64,000 nt of DNA from Aquilaria yunnanensis (taxonomy: Eukaryota; Streptophyta; Magnoliopsida; Malvales; Thymelaeaceae). Position numbers and translations under genes: made by a program. Positions 9,896 through 22,449 of this stretch are shown in pieces. Where the stretch lies: the NCBI GenBank assembly GCA_039654915.1, contig CM077600.1, positions 36,750,492 through 36,814,491 of the forward strand, given 5' to 3'. How positions within the stretch are numbered: the first letter of the stretch is position 1; each line of letters starts with the position of its first letter. The notes beneath the pieces are model-generated. The model ran no database searches and had not been told where the DNA came from. It saw nothing but the letters and a program-made list of their open reading frames with translations.

Positions 9896-11363
9896 TTAAT
9901 ATGCATTAGAAATTCTCTTTAAAATCCTGGTTATAATGATGAAATTAAAGAGTTTGGGGGCAAAAGTGTGGTTACCCTCAGCAGCAGCAGGAAAGCTGTC
10001 AAAGGCCATTCTTGTTGTCTTTAAAAGTTTCTGCAGGCACATTAAAAATTCTCTTTAGAATTAATGTGTGCACAAACTGTGTGTACGTCTTCCTTAATCT
10101 TAACCCTCACCAGAACCAATTCCCCAGGTCTCACTGGGAGTTCCTCCATTCCAACAATTTTCCTACATTTTTCGTCCAAAATTTTTGTCAGTTGGCTTGG
10201 ATGTGAAAGTTATATTATTATCCTGTTTGTTTTCTTGAAAAGAAACTGTTAAACCCGTGTAATGAATAATTGAAAAAAAAAATTTAACATTTTGTTCGTT
10301 GAATTATTTGTAGTAGAACCTGATGAAGAGCTGGCCCTGGTCATGGAGTTGCTCGAATTCGAAGAAACTGCATCCACCTGTAAAAGGTATCTTCTTACCT
10401 TTCCATTCTGTATGCACATCAATATTTGTGGTGCCATTAGTAAATGCATTTGGAAAATAAGTAGCTTTTGGTAGTCGTACTGGTATAACACGTTACCTAA
10501 ATACCAAGTCAGCGTCGTGCTTAGATGGTCATCTTCCGCAGACACATTGTCTACTACCAACTGAGCACTTGTTCCCAGCGCATCCATCACGTCACATAAG
10601 AAGTTTATGATACTCTGTAAAACAACTCATTAATACTACTAGCATTTATTTATATTTCCTCTGTCCCAAATTCTTTGCATAATTCATTTTTGAGCAATTA
10701 ATGTATAATTTTTTATTTTTAACATTCTAGTATATAAATGTAAAACCTTTATATATGAATGATAAATTAAGATCTATAGTTTCTAAATATATATATATAT
10801 TTTAAATTTTTTCCTAATAAATAATAATATAAATAAATTCAAGTTAAATTATTCAAAAAAGTCAAATGTAGTAAAGATAGTGGGACAAAGGGAGTAGTAT
10901 TTTATGAAATGGCTGATCCATATGCATGGAACTAAACTAACATCGGTCTTAACTTAACTTTGGCAAGTAAAGAAGGGAAAGAAATGACCTGTTTTCCACC
11001 AAAGGGGATGTAGAAAATGGGGTCCTGAAACACACAATTAGGTGAAAGAAGGTGGCCCAGTTTCTGACTATCCTTGAGGTTAATGGCATGGATGAAATCC
11101 AGGGCCAGGGCCTGTGCTGGTTCTGAGCCTCCCACCACCAGCCCCTCATTGCTGCACGACACCCTCCACTTAATGTCTTCTTTGTTGCCTCTAAATTCAT
11201 ACTTGAGATTCTGCTTCCTTGCTAGGGTCTTTGGCGTTGTTGCGAATTGAGGTGGGAGTTTGGTGGCCAAGAGGCTTGATTGGACATTATTTGGAATGCT
11301 ACAGCTGGGCCTCCTTTGCTGGCTCAGCGTGCGAGCGCCTAAAGAGTAGTGAAGAGAAGCCAT
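9896..11363 (-). CDS. Plastid-targeted NTF2/SnoaL-like domain protein
   Basis: Five exons are joined by GT-AG introns: 11363-10989, 10614-10497, 10407-10320, 10162-10111 and 10030-9896. All phases agree and the total is 255 residues. The first 70 or so residues are Ser/Thr/Arg-rich (ASLHYSLGARTLSQQRRPS) and resemble a chloroplast transit peptide. The cone-shaped NTF2-like fold follows: ALDFIHAINLKDSQKL, CVFQDPIFYIPFGGKQ, VDNVSAEDDHLSTTLTWYLE, GGCSFFEFEQ, then VGMEELPVRPGELVLKLLK and FDSFPAAAEG. Plant plastid NTF2-family proteins share the order W-LEWK, PF--GCSF and KPG--VL. The substrate or partner is unknown. The last exon runs past the usual end of the family by about 25 hydrophobic residues to TAA at 9898-9896. 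That tail is the least certain part of the model, and a cDNA would settle it. Confidence 0.85.
10659..10894. mobile_element. Stowaway-like MITE in the first intron of the NTF2-like gene
   Basis: The left end ctctgtcccaaattctttgcat and the right end gtgggacaaagggag are imperfect inverted repeats of the CTCCCTCCGTCCC type, flanked by TA-rich sequence. The length of about 236 bp and AT-rich core match the copies at 59753 and 60208, which share 'caaattctttgcat' and 'aaataaattcaagt'. Confidence 0.75.
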
Positions 11364-11718
11364 GAAATAGAAATAGTATGAGGAGAGTATTGTTATGGGT
11401 ATTTATTGTGAACCGGCTTTGTGAACTGCATGTAAAATATTCCATTTCCACGGCAGCTAATGAAGCAAAGAATTAGATGCTGCTTTGCTTGTTAGCAAGG
11501 ACTAAGAAGCAATGGAGATCACTGTGATGCATCAAACAGATCTAACTTCAGGTTTGGTTGGGTACTTGGGTTGGGTTTATTGTTTGGGAATACAAGCTGG
11601 CCAGATCATCCAATCCAAGAATGGGTAGACGTCACAAAATACAGTTGTTAAGTGGGATGAGTGTTGTACTACAGCACTAGTTACGTTTCTGTCCAGGCTC
11701 CAGCTCTCCGGCTGAAGC

Positions 11719-11790
11719 TGGGCCCACAATAATCTGCATTAGGCTCAACCCGCCCACCTGGCCCATTTTTAATTTCTTGTATGGGCTTCT
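11719..11790. promoter_or_regulatory. Cluster of TGGGCC-type (site II-like) motifs
   Basis: TGGGCCCA at 11719-11726, TGGCCCA near 11758 and ATGGGCTT near 11780 lie about 360-430 bp upstream of the NTF2-like start codon. TGGGCC/T motifs are common in plant promoters of organelle- and growth-related genes. They also face the candidate exon at 11986, so the promoter could act in both directions. This is motif evidence only. Confidence 0.35.
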
Positions 11791-11985
11791 ATCGAAAATC
11801 AATCATTTTGTTTTGTTTTGTTGTTTTTTTTTTTCAGAAAGAAGAAAAAAAAAAACTGAAATGATAATTCGTGAGGGTCCGGAGGCGGAATGCCTAAGCG
11901 TCCTCCGTTTGCTCTGAGTGGCGCCAAATCCAAATGGAAAGCCTAAAGGGTAAGATTCAATTGGTGGAAAAAGTAAGGGGAGGGC

Positions 11986-12210
11986 ATGGAGGAAGCGGCC
12001 AGGAAGGAGAAGGCGGCGGGTGAGGGTGCATGGGAGGTGGGGCAAATGGAGGGAGGAGTTGAAGAAGAAGAAGGGGACCTATTCTACTGGGGAAGAGGGC
12101 GGATGCTGATGAACCTAGCAAGCCTACTTGCTACGGATGTTTTAGTTCCCAGGCCCTTCAGTATACCGTACTCCGAAGATGCTTTAACTTGGAAGTTGCA
12201 ATTATTATGG
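11986..12210 (+). other. Candidate coding exon of an unrecognised gene
   Basis: An ATG at 11986 opens a frame of exactly 75 codons that ends at a good splice donor (ttatgg|gtaagg at 12210/12211). The product starts MEEAARKEKAAGEGAWE, is acidic in the middle, and continues FYWGRGRMLMNLASLLATDV. I do not recognise it, and no partner exon was found downstream before the AT-rich region. It could be a short real exon, a dead fragment or chance. The divergent site II-like motifs upstream are the only supporting context. Confidence 0.2.
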
Positions 12211-14084
<1,874 letters not shown>

Positions 14085-14085
<1 letters not shown>

Positions 14086-16905
14086 TGGCCAAAGAGAAAC
14101 TTTACTGAACCAAAATCAAGGAGGAATTCTGGTCAAATGCCTCTTGAATATATTTTCATTAGTAGCCAGACAATTTTGACAAATCTGCCCCATAAACTTC
14201 ACCACTTTAGGATCCCATTTGAAAATGTTTCCTTAGTCTAGTGTTAATATAGTGAGATGAAGAGGCATGATCAGAGATAGGGATGTCAATTTGAACCCTA
14301 CCCTGTGGATACCCGACCCTACTCTACCCGATGGGTAGGATTTTTTTCCCAATTAAATGAATTCGGGACGGATCCGGATTTTTTTTGTAATAGAACCCGT
14401 TGGGTGCGGGTAGGATGCGGGTTTAGCTAACAACCCGCCCCTAATCCGCCCCACTGTGTGAGTATATGTGTGTGTGTGAGTATATATGTATATGTATATG
14501 TGTGTGAGTATATATGTATATGTATAATTATTAAAAAATAATAAAAATATTATATTCATTAAAAGTTAAAACCATTCTTAGTTTAATCGTCCCACCAGCC
14601 CACACCCACCATTCTCAGTTAAAATTACATGATTATTTATTATTTTTTGTTTTGTTCAAACATATTTATTGTTATTGTATGAGAAGTTTATCGTAGTTTA
14701 CATGTTAAATTTCTTTTAATCTCATATATATTTCTCTTAATTTCATATGTAATAATTTGGTGGATTTGCGGGTCGAAAACCCGCATCTTACCCACTAGTG
14801 TAAGGGTAGGATACGGGTTTAAAAAACCCTACCCGATGCGGGTTGTGGGTAGGATTCGGGTTGGATGGATTGTATCACGGGGCGGGTTCTAAAATTGCAC
14901 AATCCTACCCGAACCCTACCCGTTGACATCTCTAATCAGAGATAGTTACCTTTCTTTGAAAATTGAATGCTGAGTGAATAGTCAGAGTTCCAGATTTTAA
15001 AAATAGCCAGATCAGAGAGCAGTTGATGAACTCTAATAAGGTCCTAAGCAAATGCTTCTAAATTCAACAACTCACACACCTTCATATTTCTCAAATCACG
15101 AGGGATTATAGCAATAGGGCAAAGCCTTGTAGAAACATTATGAGGCCAAGGATCTGACCAGACCTGAGCTGTTTGCCCATCTCTAATCTGCCAGCAATAA
15201 CCTTGTTGCACAATATTTCTACCTTTTGGGATACTAGACCGCCATAAGAGGCACGAGAACCTTTCTAAGCTTCCAGAAAAGTAGAGATAGGGAAATAGAG
15301 GCCTTTCAAAATTTGAACCCAAACACTAGATGTGTTCTTAAGAACTCGAGAAGCTAGCTTGGCCAACAGAGCATTATTAAACCCTTCAAGGTCTTTAACC
15401 CTTTAGACCCCCCACAGTCTTAGCTCTTGTCAGAATGTCCCAACTCCTCCAATGCACTTTGTTGCCTTTCTCAGAAAAGCCCCACCAGAAATTGGAAATC
15501 AAGGCATTAATTTTTTTGCACCAACCAGAAGGGAACTCCAAACAAGCCATTAAGTACGTGGGTATAGCAAAAGCAACAGCTTTAATCAAGGTCTTTTTTC
15601 CTGCATATGAGAGGTGCCTAACAATACTTGCTGAGAATCTGTTTAAACTTCACACAATTAGCAGTGGTGACAATAAGGAAAAACAGAGAGTCATCAACAA
15701 ACAAGAGATATGACAGGATAGGACAGTGTTTGGTAAGTCGGGTTCCCTCCAAGGCATTTGTGCTTATAGCATAAGAAAACATGGCAGATAAAGCTCAAGT
15801 GACAAAAATAAACAAGTAGGGGGATAGGGGGTCCCCCTGTTTGAGTTCTCTACAAGGTAAAATGTTTCAGACTCTTTTCCATTCACGACCAATCTGTAGG
15901 AAACAGAAGTAACCAACTGCTTGACTTAATTCACCCAACAAGTACTAAAACCCATCTATTGCATTATGGAAGATAAAAATCCCCACTCAACTTTGTCATA
16001 GGCTTTATTCATTTCCAATTTTATAGCCATCTCATAACTATGCCCTAATTTCTTATGTTTCAAGTAATGAAAAGCTTCATGAGCCACTATTATGTTAATC
16101 CTGAATCACCCTGCCCTCAATAAAAGTATTCTGAAAAGGAGAGATTATAGAATTCAAGAAAGGTCTAATCCTATTTGCCAAAATTTTGGAAATAATCTTG
16201 TAACAGAAATTACATAAGTTAATAGGCCTAAACTGAGATACTATTTTAGGGGAATTGACTTTGGGAATCAAAATAATTAAAGTGTGATTTAATGAGGGCT
16301 CGAAAATATCTTAGATGAAGAAATCTTGACAGCTTGGACAATGCTTTTCCTCACCTCATCCCAGAAGTCCTGATAAAATACCCCAGAGAATCCATCAAGA
16401 CCTGGAGCTTTTAGTCCCCCCCATTTGAAATGTTGCAGCTTTGATTCCTTGCTCACTTATTTCCATGGTTAATGTTTGATTAATTTCCTCAATCACCGAT
16501 CTAGTAACATGACGTAAAATTGACTCAACATCAACCATCCCCTCGGAAGTGAATAGCTTCTCATAATAAGCTCTAAACATCTGAAAAATAGTGTCTTCAT
16601 TGTTAATCAGCTCACCTTGATCATTTTTAAGTCTCAGCACCTTGTTAGCAGCTCTTCTTTGAACTGTAGCCAAATGGAAAAAAGTTGTGTTTTTGTCACT
16701 AGATTGCAGCCAATTGACTCTGCTTCTTTGTTTCCAAACAACTCCTCCCGAAGCCACAGTTCTTCAATCTGACTATGAATCATTTGCTCCTCTTCAATGG
16801 AAAAATCATTGGAATCTTGCTTTTCAGCCAGTTGAACCAGTAGTTTATCAATCTCCAATCTGTTATTAGGAAAGTGCTTCTTACTCCAGCAATGATGGTT
16901 ACTTG
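14085..16905 (-). mobile_element. Decayed LINE (L1-type non-LTR retrotransposon), reverse transcriptase part
   Basis: Read on the minus strand, broken frames follow the order of a plant L1 ORF2. They are: a pre-RT segment (RSRVNWLQSSDKNTTFFHL, near 16720); RT motif A (LEMNKAYDKVEWG, near 16000); RELKQGDP (near 15840); the C-terminal segment IPTYLMACLEFPSGWCKKIN with NFWWG and VHWRSWD (15395-15589); and the zinc-knuckle/RNase H-side region (GYCWQIRDGQTAQVWSDPWP, 15044-15322, then CLATNENIFKRHLTR near 14130). Stops and frameshifts are frequent. The endonuclease domain and the 5' end are missing, as in a truncated copy. The element is split by a younger hAT-type insertion at 14278-14934. Confidence 0.88.
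14278..14934. mobile_element. Non-autonomous hAT-type element inserted in the LINE
   Basis: The ends tagggatgtcaa and ttgacatctcta are imperfect inverted repeats with the TAGGG start common in plant hAT elements. A perfect 8-bp direct repeat, atcagaga, flanks it (14270-14277 and 14935-14942), the length typical of hAT transposition. Subterminal runs of 'acccgaccctac' on one side and 'gggtaggattcgggtt' on the other extend the inverted symmetry. There is no transposase. A TATG/TGTG microsatellite lies at 14457-14525. Confidence 0.9.
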
Positions 16906-17651
16906 GTGTTTATGAACCAATCAGAAAATAGATGTGCGCAGATAGGTAGATAAATCAATGAACTTGAACAAAAATGGCAAAAAACACATTAATTAAGTCA
17001 TAGAAAAAATGGAGTGCTAATAATATAGTATAAAGTAAAAATCAAATGTCAAAATTGTTGAGGTAGAGAATAAGATCACGAAATCATAACCTTTTCAACT
17101 CCAGTACCCTCATCCATGGCTTCTACTTTCTTCAATTTCATTTTTTCTTTTTCAAATAGCATTGTTTTCCATTTTAATTTTTATCCAAAATTTTATGGTC
17201 TATGATTTAATTCATATTAACTGTATCTACCCTAAAATTAACTGAAGTTGAAATACATTTTTTTAACACAATACAAAGTTTTCATTTATTTTTTTATTTT
17301 TTTTATTCTCTAAAGTAAAAAAGATATAAAAAGTTACGTTTTAGAAACAAAAATTCTGGACATGCTTTTTTATACTAATTTTTAAATGTTAAATTTCAGA
17401 TTGTATAATATGTTGGCCAAAAAAGAAGTTAGAATGCTAAAATAATTATTTTTTCACAATGATATATAAAAACAGAACTTAAACATGACATATGCAAATA
17501 AATTGAGAAAATCTTTTAAATTATAGTTTGTTTCTTATTAGTTTTCTTTCACATAAAAGAGTTCCAATATTTTTTATGGTTCATTATTTCAAAAATATTT
17601 CTTTTGTCTTGATTTAGTTATCTAGTTTATTCCGATCTATATAATAATAAT
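16906..17651. other. Intergenic AT-rich, no gene recognised
   Basis: Between the LINE remnant and the second Pack-MULE. No coding frame, inverted ends or RNA gene could be supported. Confidence 0.5.
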
Positions 17652-18913
17652 GGATAAAATCTACCGGGATCACATAGTTTATTTTTTTTATCCTAAATAG
17701 ATACTTGACCTTCAAGTTACCTTAGTGAGATATCTTTTCTTTCATTACGGGTCCTAGTCAGATACTTTTTGTCCGGTGTTAATGGTAACAGAAAATGCTG
17801 ACCTAGCATTAAAAATAACTAAAATAAATTATAAAATAACGCTTGTAGTCCTCTAAATTTTCCGGTTAACAATTATAAACCCTAAAATTATAAATCTATT
17901 CTTTATACTCCCTTGTATGAAACGAATCCCTTTCTTTCTCACTCCCCCTGCCCCTCCTCGCATCTTCCCTTCTGGTTCTTCTCATTGGCACATAGGACGC
18001 TCTCGGCACTTCAAATCTTTGATCATGAGCTTTTGCAATTCAGTTTCAATCGTCCCACTAAAAAAATCCCCAAAAAATTTCCCTCCCGTCAAGCCTTCAC
18101 CACCCTTCATTCTCTTTCCCTTTCCCTGAACCGAAACCCTAACCCCACAATCTTCCAATCACACCTCACCTCAACCATAACCAAGTTCGCCCATAACCAT
18201 GCCTTCCAGGATCTTGTAGGGCCGAATCCTCCGATTGGAGCTTGAAAACTTCAAGTCCTACAAGGGTACGCAAGTTATCAGTCCCTTCTCCGACTTCACC
18301 GCCATTATTGGCCCCAACGCTGCTGGAAAATCCAACTTAAAGGACGCCATCAACTTCGTTCTCAATGTTCGCACGGGTCAGCTCCGCGGTTCCTAGCTTA
18401 AAGACCTCATCTACGTCATTGAGACGTCTTCGAGCTTGGAGGCGGCCTCGATTAAGTTTGACGATTTGCAGTTTTGGGTTTTACGACAGGTTTGACGATG
18501 ATTTGCAGGTTCGGGTTCACCAACGCAGGTTCGAAGATGGCATGCAACTTTGATAGCGGCGGCTGGGCTGGTGGCTGGAGGGCTGTTGGCTGTGGTGGCG
18601 GCTGGGTGGACAACTTTTTAGGTGACGGTAATAAACATGAAAGATTAGGGTTCGGGGGTGGAATTGATTTGAGCGAAAGTTTAATGGTTAGAATTAGTGA
18701 TTGAAATAGTTTGAGAACTAAAGTTGTCATTTTCAATTTAGTTTAATATTATTTAATATCATATCATTATTTTTCATTAAATTTAACGGTAAACTTGACG
18801 TCAATGACTCGAATAATGGGTTAAACAATAAGAAGAAAGGGAGTTCAATATGACAATTTTAAGATCAGGTACTCAATTAGGACAAAACAATAAACTAGAT
18901 GATTCATTGTGGA
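17652..18913. mobile_element. Pack-MULE carrying an SMC1 gene fragment (same family as 1187-2479)
   Basis: The left arm (17652 to about 17910) and right arm (about 18655-18913) are inverted repeats and are clearly related to the arms of the element at 1187-2479. Shared stretches include 'gaaatagtttgag(a/g)act', 'taatattatttaat' and 'ttattttttt(a/g)tcct'. Both flanks are (TAA)n, so the insertion probably hit a TAA microsatellite. The exact target duplication and the last few bases on the right cannot be fixed. The centre is host-gene sequence, with no transposase. Confidence 0.85.
18199..18426 (+). pseudogene. SMC1 (fragment): Captured first-exon fragment of cohesin SMC1
   Basis: The frame from ATG 18199 reads MPSRIL, a stop, then [30 protein letters not shown] (the Walker A P-loop of the ATPase head), [14 protein letters not shown], a second stop, and LKDLIYV. 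This is the start of SMC1, the cohesin subunit. At least two in-frame stops, and loss of everything beyond about 75 residues of a protein of roughly 1,200, make it a dead copy. The P-loop's GxxGxGK pattern is changed (GPNAAGKS). The preceding 300 bp is open and could be captured 5' untranslated sequence. The following 200 bp is GC-rich and may come from other captured sequence. Confidence 0.92.
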
Positions 18914-19045
18914 TAATAATAATAATAATAATAATTATTATTATTTTTGTTCTATTTGACAACAAATGAGGTAATTGCAATCAAACGTACCACCTTTCCC
19001 TTTGAATCATGAGATATTTGCACTATATCGCAATATTTTTACTTA

Positions 19046-19954
19046 TAAGGCTGCAAACGAATTGAACGAACACGAATGATAGCTATTTGTGTTCGTTCGT
19101 CTACGTTTTTAATGAATAACACGAACACGAATAAGTCTTGTTTGTGTTTGTTCGTTCGTTTGGTGTAAAATAGTTGTTCATGTTCATTTATTTATGTTCA
19201 TGAACAACAATAAACAAACCAAACGAATGAACTCATTTATAAATGACAATACACGAACATGAACGCGTTCATGAACAATGTATAGAATATGTTTGTGAAT
19301 GATTTAAACGAATATAAATGAATGAACGATTATATATATATATATAATCGTCGAAAAAGCAAGAATACTCTTTCTACGGAAAATACCATTCATGGATATT
19401 TCAATGGAGATACCTGAACCTGAATGTGGAATTAATTCTTTCTCCTGTTCTTGAATCGATTGGATTGGAATAAAAAATCTATTTCTTCGTCCATTTGCCA
19501 ATAAATATGAATTCCCTTGGAGAATGGTGGAATATATGAAATGATAATGCTCAGTCCCTACGATTCGATTTCATTTTAAATAATCAGAAATCATATTTTC
19601 TTTTTTATAAAAAAAAATCCGAACTCAAAAATTTGTGTCTCTCTTGATCATTATTTCCTGAAAGGCTAGAAATGTATCTTCTTTCGGTAGAAATAGAATG
19701 AATGTTTATTTGATCTTGATATATATATATATATATAACCAAACAAACAACTAACGAATATAAACAAACAATAACCGAACTGTTCGTGAACATAAATAAA
19801 CGAACACAGACTTATTCATGTTTGTTCGTTTAAATAGACGAACAGAAAATTATGTTCATATTCATTCGTTTAGCTTAATAAAACGAACATAAATGAACTC
19901 CAATTGAACGGTTCACGAACAGTTCAGCGAACATTCTATTTGTTTACACCCCTA
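19046..19954. mobile_element. hAT-type element containing plastid DNA
   Basis: The ends taaggctgcaaacgaa and tttgtttacaccccta are inverted repeats of the same family as 54858-55481. A perfect 8-bp target duplication, tttactta, flanks the element (19038-19045 and 19955-19962). The subterminal parts (19050-19325 and 19735-19940) are dense in 'cgaacacgaa'/'gttcgttcg' repeats in inverted arrangement. The middle (19347-19720) is plastid rpoC2 sequence bounded on both sides by short (TA)n runs. There is no transposase. Confidence 0.9.
19347..19720 (-). pseudogene. rpoC2 (fragment): Nuclear plastid insert: rpoC2 fragment
   Basis: On the minus strand the fragment reads [19 protein letters not shown], then [14 protein letters not shown], then after a frame change [34 protein letters not shown], then [15 protein letters not shown] and SILAF. 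This is a continuous piece of the beta'' subunit of the plastid-encoded RNA polymerase. About 125 of more than 1,300 codons are present, with at least two frameshifts and internal stops, so it is not functional. The strong match after translation suggests transfer of plastid DNA to the nucleus that has since decayed moderately. Confidence 0.92.
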
Positions 19955-20281
19955 TTTACTTATTATGCAATGTTTTTACTGTTTTAAATTTTGAGGAGTA
20001 CTTTGCTACAAAAAAATGTAGTTAAAAAAAAAAAAGCAATATAGATTTTCCTAAACTTTCATTTGCAATTGATGAAAAATTCTAATGGAAACTCCAATTG
20101 AACGGTTCACGAACAGTTCAGCGAACATTGTATTCGTTTACACCCCTATTTACTTATTATGCAATGTTTTTACTGTTTTAAATTTTGAGGAGTACTTTGC
20201 TACAAAAAATGTAGTTAAAAAAAAAAAGCAATATAGATTTTCCTAAACTTTCATTTGCAATTGATGAAAAATTCTAATGGA
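19896..20281. repeat. Tandem duplication of 194 bp spanning the hAT element end
   Basis: Bases 19896-20089 and 20090-20281 are almost identical (two point differences, plus slight length change in A-runs). Each copy contains the last 59 bp of the hAT-type element, its 8-bp target duplication and about 127 bp of flanking DNA. The duplication therefore happened after the element inserted. Confidence 0.95.
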
Positions 20282-22449
20282 GGACCATCAGGGCATTGTT
20301 AAAGATAGTTTAGGAGTTAGGATGATTGCATTTTATAGTTTTAGAGATGAAAGTAGAATATAGAGCATAGTTTAAGAATATTTCATGTTTACCCTTGTTT
20401 TTATGCTTACTATTATTATTGTTGTTGTTATACTCTGAAGCATTATACGAGTTTAAAAAAGAATTATATGCTATTATTGTAATTAACAAGAAGAGGAATA
20501 TCAATTTTTTTTGAAACCCAAAAAACAACTGATTCAATTTATCTGTAGTATGATAGAAGAAATGGTGAGACCAAAATCACACTCTAGAACTTTTCAATTA
20601 CCCCTCCCTCGTCTCCTTAGCACCAATGACTTCCTTAGGCCTTAGGCCTTTACCATTATGGCGAGGGTCAGGGACTTATTTTTACGTTCAGGATAATAAT
20701 TTTCGAAACACTAAGAGAAAAAGAAATGGCGACCACAAAAGAACTAAGCTACTAGTATCGTATGTACCCCAAAAAAAAAAACAAGCTATAGTATCGTTGT
20801 TGACCAATAGGTATTTAGAAAGCCTATGGATGCTTAAGCCAAGAAATAATCGGAAAATACACAAAGCTTCTATTATATCTTTTAGTTTTCTTTTTCATTC
20901 ATTAACTACCTTGTGGTATTAAATATTAATGGTAGTAGGTAGGTGAGAGATGTAGAGCAGTGGGAGAATTGTTAAGTGCGCAGCGGGGGAATGTCGCGGA
21001 CCGGAGCGGCAAGGGATGCTGTACAATGCATCATGCCCTTCGGCTAACCTTATACATCTGGCTTGCACATATGTCACACAACATTTCATTTCTATATAAA
21101 TATAAATTATATTTTGGTAAAAAATTTATAATTTTTTTATGTGTGTATATATAATTTCAAGTTTCAATATTTAATTACTTAACACTTATTGTTATTATAA
21201 GGATAACTCACTTTGTGTAGATATAGCTGTTCAATCAACCATTTTGCTGACTACAATTTCTAATTGGTTGGGTGGTCAATGTAGCAGTGCTAGTCCACTT
21301 TACTTTTCCTCCAACCACTTTCCGACCATGGTTCACTTCAAGCATTGCCAACCCTTAATTAATTCTTCTCACCCTTAAATTTTTATACTCTATACTAGAT
21401 AGTTCAACCACAGCTTATTAAACTCAAGTCTAGTTTGGGGAAAATACTCCATTTTAGCAACAACTTCATTAAAACTCAGCATCCCTTTGGAGGAAGGTTT
21501 AGGGCTGAGAACATTCCAGATTTTAGCTGCAAGTACCATGCCGCAAGTTTTTTTTTCCTTTTCTTGTAAAATATTGACAGTAAAGATAACTGCAAAATGA
21601 CCAAATTTGGCAATTGGCACCATCCCATCAGTGGGGTATCCCGATTGGGAGGATATAGGTTCATGCATGTGCTGGAGCCTGGAGGGACTTTTAGATCATC
21701 CCTTCACCGTATCACCTTCTCCTCTTAATCACTTGTGCTCTAATTATCAGTGGTATACATGGCTTTCATAACCTGCACGTTATTATGGAGACTTAATTTA
21801 ATAAATTTTATAATAAAATATATTTTTATTATAAGTAATTAAATAAATTTTACCCATAAATTCATATTAATTAATTAAAATTTTACTTTATTTTAATTTT
21901 GAATTAGGTTCTCTTTACATTATATTTTTATCATTAAAATGATTAGCTATGATCAAAGCATAATACTGTGAAACAAAAAATTGTGTGTGCTTTGAGTCTA
22001 TACATATTTTCTTTGTTATTAAAAAAGAATTTACTAAAATTTTTCATCTCATATTAATTCAAACTCTAATTCTTAATATCAATAAAAAAATTATCTAGAA
22101 AAATTTACTTTAAATTTAAGCAATTATTGACCAAATTATTTTAGTGAACTATAGACCTTAAAGTAAATAATTGATGCAGCAAAATTCAATCATCAATAAT
22201 GAAAAAAATGACCGAAATATAAAATTGCATTTAACTTATGTTAATCAATTAATGGTTTAACTATTAACTTAATAAAAATAAAAAAGAAAAGAAAAAATTG
22301 AAAAAGCCAAATCAACCAGAACAATAGTCAAAAGTAGGCAAATTATAATGATTAAAGGTTCATTTCAGAAAGCAATAATAAAAAAAGATAATCAAAAAAA
22401 GTTTGGACCGAGATAAAAACTGGAAAAATTTTATGTATTAAAGGTTTAA
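20282..22449. other. Intergenic, no gene recognised
   Basis: Short frames at 20626-20922 and 21390-21668 show no recognisable domain. From 21780 the sequence becomes strongly AT-rich and repetitive. No element ends could be paired. Confidence 0.45.

Noticed and set aside
10249..10590. Single continuous minus frame of 113 codons
   Set aside because: It reads through two introns of the NTF2-like gene. The Ser/Asn-rich end is out of frame with the family homology.
18452..18736. Minus-strand Pro-rich frame in the second Pack-MULE
   Set aside because: Low complexity (PPPQP-like), opposite to a GC-rich captured segment, and without domain features.
21390..21668. Minus-strand frame of 92 codons
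   Set aside because: No recognisable motif, no splice-supported partner exons. Kept as unassigned intergenic sequence.
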